Positions 59,799 to 64,000 of a DNA stretch of 64,000 bases are shown in pieces (the stretch's first letter is position 1; every line of letters begins with the position of its first letter). This DNA is from Vicinamibacterales bacterium (GTDB taxonomy: Bacteria; Acidobacteriota; Vicinamibacteria; Vicinamibacterales; UBA2999). The translations under genes and the position numbers were made by a program. The DNA lies in assembly GCA_041659285.1 (NCBI GenBank), contig JBAZYO010000004.1, forward strand, positions 186,001-250,000. Direction: 5' to 3'. A model generated the notes under the pieces. The model was not told the DNA's origin and ran no database searches. It saw nothing but the letters and a program-made list of their open reading frames with translations.

Positions 59799-59813
59799 GT
59801 TCAAGAGCTGAAC
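59799..59813. promoter_or_regulatory. operator-like inverted repeat 1 (GTTCA-N5-TGAAC)
   Basis: Perfect 5-base arms around agagc, 6-base arms if the flanking c/g is counted. It lies just downstream of the TATAAT box on the minus strand, about where transcription should begin, as expected for a repressor site. Confidence 0.7.
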
Positions 59814-59817
59814 GAGC

Positions 59818-59846
59818 ATTATACACCGCTCGTTCATGAAATGAAC
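59818..59846 (-). promoter_or_regulatory. sigma70-type promoter for the SDR-led gene run
   Basis: On the minus strand a perfect TATAAT occupies 59823-59818 (in TGTATAATGCTC). The -35 region, about 17 bases upstream (59841-59846), reads GTTCAT, a weak match, and lies within operator repeat 2. The start of transcription should be near 59811, giving a leader of about 105 bases before the TTG at 59704. Confidence 0.6.
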
Positions 59847-59847
59847 G
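59831..59847. promoter_or_regulatory. operator-like inverted repeat 2 (CGTTCA-N5-TGAACG)
   Basis: Perfect 6-base arms around tgaaa. It covers the -35 region of the promoter above; its centre is 33 bases from repeat 1. Confidence 0.75.
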
Positions 59848-59870
59848 GAGGGACCCGGCCCGGCAGCCGC

Positions 59871-59891
59871 CTTGTTCAAAAGATGAACAAG
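59871..59891. promoter_or_regulatory. operator-like inverted repeat 3 (CTTGTTCA-N5-TGAACAAG)
   Basis: Perfect 8-base arms around aaaga, the best of the three copies. Its centre is 42 bases upstream of repeat 2, and it ends 4 bases before the stop codon of the gene 59895-60881. As a long-armed hairpin without a T run it could also act as a weak terminator, but the shared core with repeats 1 and 2 favours protein binding. Confidence 0.7.
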
Positions 59892-59894
59892 AGC

Positions 59895-60881
59895 CTAGCG
59901 GAGGGTGCGGTTGGCGCCGGCGTAGGTGCGCTTTTCGGCCACCACCCGCTCGATGATCTCGTCGAGCTTGACCTGCGGCACGTAGCCGATGGCCTGGTGA
60001 ATCTTGGTGAGGTCGGGCACCCGCCGCGGCATGTCCTCGAAGCCTTCTTCGTAGGCCTGGTCGTAGGGAATGGTCACGATCTCGGACGTGCTGCCGGTCG
60101 CCTGCTTGATCCGCTCGGCCAGCGCCCGGATGCTGACCTCTTCGGTGTTGCCGACGTTGAAGACCTGGCCAATCGCGCTCGGCAGCACCATCAGCTTGAG
60201 CAGCGCGCCGACGACGTCGCCGACGTAGGTGAAGCTGCGCTGCTGCGTGCCGTCGCCGAACACGGTGATCGGCTCGTTCTGCAGCGCCTGGCGAACGAAC
60301 GTCGGCACCACCATGCCATACTGCCCGGTCTGCCGCGGACCCACCGTGTTGAAGAACCGCATCACGATGACCGGCTGCTTGGTTTCCTTCCAGTACGCCA
60401 GTGCCAGGAACTCGTCGAGCGCCTTGCTGCAGGCATACGCCCAGCGGTGCCGCGTCGTCGCGCCCATCACCAGGTCGGCATCCTCGCGGAAGGGCACGTG
60501 CACGCTCTTGCCGTAGACTTCGGAGGTCGAGGCAATGAAGACCAGCTTCTTCTTCTTCGCCGCGTGCTTCAGGATTACCTCGGTGCCGTGCACGTTGGTC
60601 TCGATGGTGTGCACCGGCCGCTCGACAATCAGCTTCACGCCGACGGCCGCCGCCAGGTGGAAGACCACGTCGGCGCGGTCCACCATTTCGGCGACCAGCG
60701 AATCGTTGAAGACCGTGTCGATGGTGTAGTGGAAGCCGGGCCGGCCCTTGAGGTGGGCGATGTTGTCGATCGAGCCGGTGGACAGGTCGTCGAGGACAAA
60801 CACTTCGTGGCCCTCAGCCAGCAACGCTTCGGCCAGGTGCGAGCCGATGAAACCCGCACCGCCGGTGATCAGAATACGCAT
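59895..60881 (-). CDS. NAD-dependent nucleotide-sugar epimerase/dehydratase
   Basis: 328 residues: MRILITGGAGFIGSHLAEAL, VFVLDDLSTGSIDNI, VFHLAAAVGVKLIVERPV, FIASTSEVYGKS (Ser), RWAYACSKALDEFLALAYW (Tyr-x3-Lys), RFFNTVGPRQTGQYGMVVP, FTYVGDVV. GalE/UDP-xylose-synthase-like with an intact active site. ATG 60881 is preferred to the earlier Met at 60971 because the family starts here and an AGAGGAC ribosome site lies about 12 bases upstream. A palindrome ggccgg-N4-ccggcc at 60906-60921 lies in its leader. Confidence 0.88.
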   Translation of the reverse strand: MRILITGGAGFIGSHLAEALLAEGHEVFVLDDLSTGSIDNIAHLKGRPGFHYTIDTVFNDSLVAEMVDRADVVFHLAAAVGVKLIVERPVHTIETNVHGTEVILKHAAKKKKLVFIASTSEVYGKSVHVPFREDADLVMGATTRHRWAYACSKALDEFLALAYWKETKQPVIVMRFFNTVGPRQTGQYGMVVPTFVRQALQNEPITVFGDGTQQRSFTYVGDVVGALLKLMVLPSAIGQVFNVGNTEEVSIRALAERIKQATGSTSEIVTIPYDQAYEEGFEDMPRRVPDLTKIHQAIGYVPQVKLDEIIERVVAEKRTYAGANRTLR

Positions 60882-60905
60882 GTGTGTCGCACTGTCCTCT
60901 CTAGG

Positions 60906-60921
60906 GGCCGGACGGCCGGCC
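60906..60921. repeat. palindrome ggccgg-acgg-ccggcc in the leader of the epimerase gene
   Basis: 6-bp GC stem with a 4-base loop in the 98-base gap between rfbA and the epimerase gene. It is not followed by T residues, so at most a weak terminator or leader hairpin. Nothing else stands out in this gap. Confidence 0.45.
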
Positions 60922-60979
60922 GTGCCTTGATCGTATCCGCATTGCGCCTGGCTTCTCGAAACATTGTCCACATTTCGGC

Positions 60980-61885
60980 CTAGAGCGCCGGATCGTCCTG
61001 CAGAGTGAGCAGATACCGGCCATATTCACTGGCTGGACCAAACGCCGCCGCCAGCCTCGCCAGCTGTGCCGCCTCGATGAACCCCTGGCGGTAGGCGATC
61101 TCTTCCGGACACGCGATCTTCAAGCCCTGCCGGCGCTCGATCGTCTCGATGAACTGGCTGGCTTCGAGCAACGAGGCGTGGGTCCCGGTGTCCAGCCACG
61201 CATAGCCGCGGCCCATCACCTCGACAGACAAGGTCCCCTGCTCCAGGTACGCGCGATTCAGGTCGGTGATCTCCAGCTCGCCGCGCGGAGACGGCTTCAG
61301 GCCCTCGGCAAACTCTGATGCGCGGCCGTCATAGAAGTACAGACCGGTCACCGCGAAGTGCGACTTGGGGTGTGCCGGCTTCTCCTCGATCGAGGTGGCG
61401 CGGCCCGCAGCATCGAACGCCACCACGCCGTACCGTTCCGGATCCCCCACGTGATAGGCAAACACCGTGGCGCCATCACGCCGGCGATCGGCCGCCGCGA
61501 GCCGCTCAGGAAGGTCGTGGCCGTAAAACAGGTTGTCGCCGAGAATCAGCACCGAGGGCGCCCCGGCGAGAAATTCGCGCCCGATGATCAAGGCCTGCGC
61601 CAGCCCGCCCGGGTTGGGTTGCACCGCGTATTGCAGGCTGAGCCCCCATTGGCTGCCATCGCCCAGCAGCTGCTCGAACGTCGGCGTGTCGCGCGGCGTG
61701 GAAATGACGAGGATCTCGCGCACCCCCGCCAGCATCAGCGTGCTGAGCGGGTAGTAGATCATCGGCTTGTCGTAGATCGGCAGGAGCTGTTTCGAGACAG
61801 CACGGGTGGCGGGATACAGGCGCGTGCCCGACCCTCCGGCGAGGATGATGCCGCGCCGCGTGGTTCCACTGGTCGATTGAGTCAT
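60980..61885 (-). CDS. rfbA: glucose-1-phosphate thymidylyltransferase
   Basis: 301 residues. RmlA/RfbA signature GIILAGGSGTRLYPATRAVSKQLLPIYDKPMIYYPLSTLMLAG, then GDNLFYGHDL, ITDLNRAYLEQG and YAWLDTGTHASLLEAS. It makes dTDP-glucose from dTTP and glucose-1-phosphate, the first step to dTDP-rhamnose and other deoxysugars. The N-terminal Thr/Ser extension (MTQSTSGTTRR) is short. ATGA overlap with the hydroxyacid dehydrogenase upstream. rmlB and rmlC are not in the window. Confidence 0.95.
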   Translation of the reverse strand: MTQSTSGTTRRGIILAGGSGTRLYPATRAVSKQLLPIYDKPMIYYPLSTLMLAGVREILVISTPRDTPTFEQLLGDGSQWGLSLQYAVQPNPGGLAQALIIGREFLAGAPSVLILGDNLFYGHDLPERLAAADRRRDGATVFAYHVGDPERYGVVAFDAAGRATSIEEKPAHPKSHFAVTGLYFYDGRASEFAEGLKPSPRGELEITDLNRAYLEQGTLSVEVMGRGYAWLDTGTHASLLEASQFIETIERRQGLKIACPEEIAYRQGFIEAAQLARLAAAFGPASEYGRYLLTLQDDPAL

Positions 61886-62847
61886 CGCGATTCTTCCTGG
61901 CCCCGGAGAGCCGGATGGTTGGGTCCCAACAGTTGCGCGTCTTCCAGTCCGGTAATGGCCGCGCGGCCCATCGCCAGTTGCGCTTCGGCCGTGCTGCCGC
62001 CGATGTGCGGCGTGCCGAGAAAGGTCGGCAAGGCCAGCAGCTGCGGATTGGCCTCCGGCTCCATCTGGAAGACGTCGAACGCGGCGCCCGCGAGGTGGCC
62101 GTTCGAGAGCGCCTCGATCAACGCCCGCTCATCCACGAGCCCACCGCGGGCGGCGTTGATCAGGTATGCGCCCTTCTGCATCATCGCCAGTTCCGCCGCA
62201 CCGATCATGCCGCGCGTCGAGTCGTCGAGTGGCACGTGCAGCGTGACAATTTCGGCTTCGGCCAGGAGCCGATCGCGGCTCGCCGGCTCGACGCCATTCG
62301 CCGCGTAGAACTCCGGGTAGTCGCGGATGTCGTGCACCAGCACGCGGCAGCCGAATGGCGCCAGCAGCGACACCAGGTCTTTGCCGACGAAGCCGCAGCC
62401 GATGATGCCGACCACCCGCCCCGTCAGCTGGCGGCCGACCAGCTTCTGGAAGTCGCCGGATCGCAGCGCCACGGTGGTTTCAGGCAGGCGGTGAAGCAAC
62501 GCAATCGCGAACGCCAGCGTCAGCTCGGCGACCGAGCGCCGGTTGACGCCGCCGGTCCACGCCAGCTTCACGCCATGCCGCGCGATGGCCGCCAGATCGA
62601 GGCCGTCGAGGCCGACGCCGTACTTGCTGATGATCCGCAGTTCCGGCACCTGGGCCAGCACCGCCTCGTCCACGCGCTCGAGGCCGATGATGGCGCGGTC
62701 GTGGCCGCGCAACAGCTCAACCAGGCCGGGGCCGTCGAGCACGCCCGGTGATTCACTGAAGGTCACATCCGCATACGTCGCCCTCAGCTCGGCGCGGAGC
62801 GCGGCGTTGCGGGCGAAGGACCGGGCCGCGACCGCAATGCGGGTCAT
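61882..62847 (-). CDS. D-2-hydroxyacid dehydrogenase family protein
   Basis: 321 residues of the phosphoglycerate-dehydrogenase-like family: YGVGLDGLDLAAIARHGVKLAWTGG, RSVAELTLAFAIALLHRL, the NAD loop VGIIGCGFVGKDLVSLL, LHVPLDDSTRGMIG, INAARGGLVDERALIEAL (Arg), and TPHIGGSTAEAQ (His). Interposed between rfbA and rmlD with 4-base overlaps on both sides. Its role in sugar metabolism is not obvious; it could act on an acidic sugar or a glycerate-type substituent. Confidence 0.9.
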   Translation of the reverse strand: MTRIAVAARSFARNAALRAELRATYADVTFSESPGVLDGPGLVELLRGHDRAIIGLERVDEAVLAQVPELRIISKYGVGLDGLDLAAIARHGVKLAWTGGVNRRSVAELTLAFAIALLHRLPETTVALRSGDFQKLVGRQLTGRVVGIIGCGFVGKDLVSLLAPFGCRVLVHDIRDYPEFYAANGVEPASRDRLLAEAEIVTLHVPLDDSTRGMIGAAELAMMQKGAYLINAARGGLVDERALIEALSNGHLAGAAFDVFQMEPEANPQLLALPTFLGTPHIGGSTAEAQLAMGRAAITGLEDAQLLGPNHPALRGQEESR

Positions 62848-63689
62848 GACGCCGCCCGGCCATGCAGGTGCCGGCCGATCGCGTCCTGCCAGCTCGGCAT
62901 CGGGTAACCGGCGGCCGCCAGCTTCTGGTTGCTGAGCGCGGCAAACTTCGGACGCGCGGCCACCAGCTTCACCTCGTCCACCGAGACCGGCTTGAGCGGT
63001 GCGTCGGGCCGGTCCAGCACGCGCGCGATCTCCTGGGCCAGCTCCAGCCAGGTCGCCTGCCCGGAGTTGACGCAGTGATACAACCCGAACGGCACCGCGG
63101 TGCGCAACATGTGGGCCGTCGCGCCGACGACATCATCGATGTAACTCGGCGAGACCACGCGATCGAAGAACACCGGCGCTTCGGCGCCGGCGCGAACGGC
63201 GTTGACAATGCGATCGACGCTGCCGGAAACGGCGCCGCCGAACAGGCTCTCCACGCGGACCAGGTAGTGCCGGCGCCAGTCCGCGGCCATCCACTCGCCG
63301 ACCAGTTTCGACTGGGCGTACACGCTCTGCGGCTCCGGCGCGGCCTCTTCCGTGTAGGCCGTCGCGGCCGAGCCGGAAAACACGAAGTCGGTGCTGTAGT
63401 GCAGCAACACGGCGTCGAGTTCCTCGGCGGCGCGCGCCAGCGTGCGCACCGCGAACGCGTTGACGTCGAAGGCCCGGCGCTGGTCGCGCTCGGCGCCGTC
63501 GACGTCGTTGTACGACGCGCAGTTGACGATGGCTTCGGGACGGGCGCGACGAACGAAGTCGAGCAGGGCCGCATGGTGCGTGATGTCGACGTCGGCACGG
63601 GTGCCGGTGGTCACGTCGTGCTCGCGCGACAGGCGCGCCGCCATCACCTGGCCCAGGCGGCCGGCGGCGCCCACCACCATCACCCTCAT
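62844..63689 (-). CDS. rmlD: dTDP-4-dehydrorhamnose reductase
   Basis: 281 residues: MRVMVVGAAGRLGQVMAARL, VNCASYNDVDGAERD, DFVFSGSAATAYTEEAAPEPQSVYAQSKLVGEW (Tyr-x3-Lys) and VSPSYIDDVV. It reduces the final keto-sugar to dTDP-L-rhamnose. ATG 63689 overlaps the smpB stop (ATGA); the longer frame upstream is a shadow of smpB. Confidence 0.9.
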   Translation of the reverse strand: MRVMVVGAAGRLGQVMAARLSREHDVTTGTRADVDITHHAALLDFVRRARPEAIVNCASYNDVDGAERDQRRAFDVNAFAVRTLARAAEELDAVLLHYSTDFVFSGSAATAYTEEAAPEPQSVYAQSKLVGEWMAADWRRHYLVRVESLFGGAVSGSVDRIVNAVRAGAEAPVFFDRVVSPSYIDDVVGATAHMLRTAVPFGLYHCVNSGQATWLELAQEIARVLDRPDAPLKPVSVDEVKLVAARPKFAALSNQKLAAAGYPMPSWQDAIGRHLHGRAAS

Positions 63690-64000
63690 CGGCGCACGCG
63701 CTCCTTCACCGCCGCCCGCGTCTCGCGGTCGGTTTCGCGCTTGCGCAGCGCCTCCCGCTTGTCGTGATCCTGCTTGCCGCGGGCCAGCGCGATCGCCACC
63801 TTGACCTTGCCGTTCTTGAAGTAGAGGCGGGTCGGCACCAGCGTCAGCCCCTTCTCCACCGTCTTGCCGATCAACTTGCGGATCTCGGACTTGTGGAGCA
63901 GCAGCCGCCGCTTGCGGCGCGGGTCGTGATCGACGTAACCGCGATGGCTGTAGGGGTTGATGTGGACGTTGTGCAGCCACACCTCGCCCTTGTCGACGCG
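63686..64000 (-). CDS. smpB: SsrA-binding protein SmpB, 5' end cut by window edge
   Basis: Frame open to the right edge, about 104 residues visible ending in the basic tail. Family text: DKGEVWLHNVHINPYSHRGYVDHDPRRKRRLLLHKSEIRKLIG, LTLVPTRLYFKNGKVKVAIALARGKQDHDKR. SmpB binds tmRNA and rescues stalled ribosomes. The tmRNA gene (ssrA) is not in the window. A housekeeping gene here marks the edge of the polysaccharide locus, although the ATGA overlap with rmlD means they are probably co-transcribed. Confidence 0.97.
   Translation of the reverse strand, partial: RVDKGEVWLHNVHINPYSHRGYVDHDPRRKRRLLLHKSEIRKLIGKTVEKGLTLVPTRLYFKNGKVKVAIALARGKQDHDKREALRKRETDRETRAAVKERVRR

Noticed and set aside
59871..59891. 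Intrinsic terminator for the gene 59895-60881
   Set aside because: The hairpin has 8-base arms but no following T run, and its core is shared with two other repeats around a promoter, so an operator is the better reading.
1..64000. tRNA, rRNA, insertion sequences, prophage genes
   Set aside because: No cloverleaf, transposase motif, integrase or phage structural gene was recognised on either strand; a covariance-model search was not possible here.

Overview
This 64 kb window is high in G+C (about two thirds by eye) and is almost wholly coding. It is a surface-polysaccharide and nonulosonic-acid locus. I see no rRNA, tRNA, CRISPR array, insertion sequence or phage gene, and the longest stretch without a gene is about 190 bases (59705-59894). 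The host is probably a Gram-negative, high-GC soil-type bacterium. Gene content, carbamoyltransferase-DUF5989-SxtJ trio, small palindromic repeats and smpB next to the cluster suggest Acidobacteriota (Vicinamibacteria-like), but this is inference; no taxonomic marker is present.

Layout. (a) 1-46762, minus strand: 46 consecutive genes, none more than 46 bases apart, most joined by 4-base ATGA/GTGA/TTGA overlaps. Reading with transcription, from high to low coordinates, they are: membrane glycosyltransferase, SGNH hydrolase and two membrane proteins; DUF5989 and a carbamoyltransferase; a Wzm/Wzt exporter whose Wzt has a C-terminal sugar-recognition domain; a run of GT-B glycosyltransferases, a DUF2334-type deacetylase and an epimerase; a DUF4330 protein; WbpB/WbpD-like enzymes; a second, shorter Wzm/Wzt pair; a DegT aminotransferase, a GNAT enzyme and GDP-fucose synthase; an ABC flippase-type exporter; then a complete CMP-pseudaminic acid pathway (PseB, PseC, PseF, PseG-PseH fusion, PseI) interleaved with a methylase and an amidotransferase trio (PseA/WbpG-like, HisH-like, HisF-like); an SpsF/DegT/Gfo-Idh module; and finally a formyltransferase and more putative transferases. 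(b) 46771-49356, plus strand: a GT4 glycosyltransferase and a GT39-type membrane protein, divergent from (a). (c) 49414-59704, minus strand: SDR, transketolase, aldehyde dehydrogenase, NeuC-like epimerase, NeuA-like cytidylyltransferase, a winged-helix EPS-type regulator, two epimerases and a flavin oxidoreductase. (d) 59895-64000, minus strand: epimerase, RfbA, a hydroxyacid dehydrogenase, RmlD, and the end of smpB cut by the window edge.

How it works together (inference): region (a) makes activated pseudaminic acid, possibly with an acetamidino group, and other amino/formyl/acetyl sugars. It then assembles glycans with many glycosyltransferases and exports them by two ABC-2 systems and one ABC flippase. 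Region (c) looks like a separately controlled second nonulosonate-type module. Its leader carries a perfect TATAAT box bracketed by three copies of the inverted repeat GTTCA-N5-TGAAC, and the likely cognate regulator is encoded inside the same gene run.

The less usual content is: the three-operator promoter at 59799-59891; minisatellites shared between coding sequences (9-base ggtgcctga-type units) and between coding and intergenic sites (gtcatctgcg-type units); in-frame palindromic insertions in enzymes; and a HisF-like protein lacking a catalytic Asp of true HisF.
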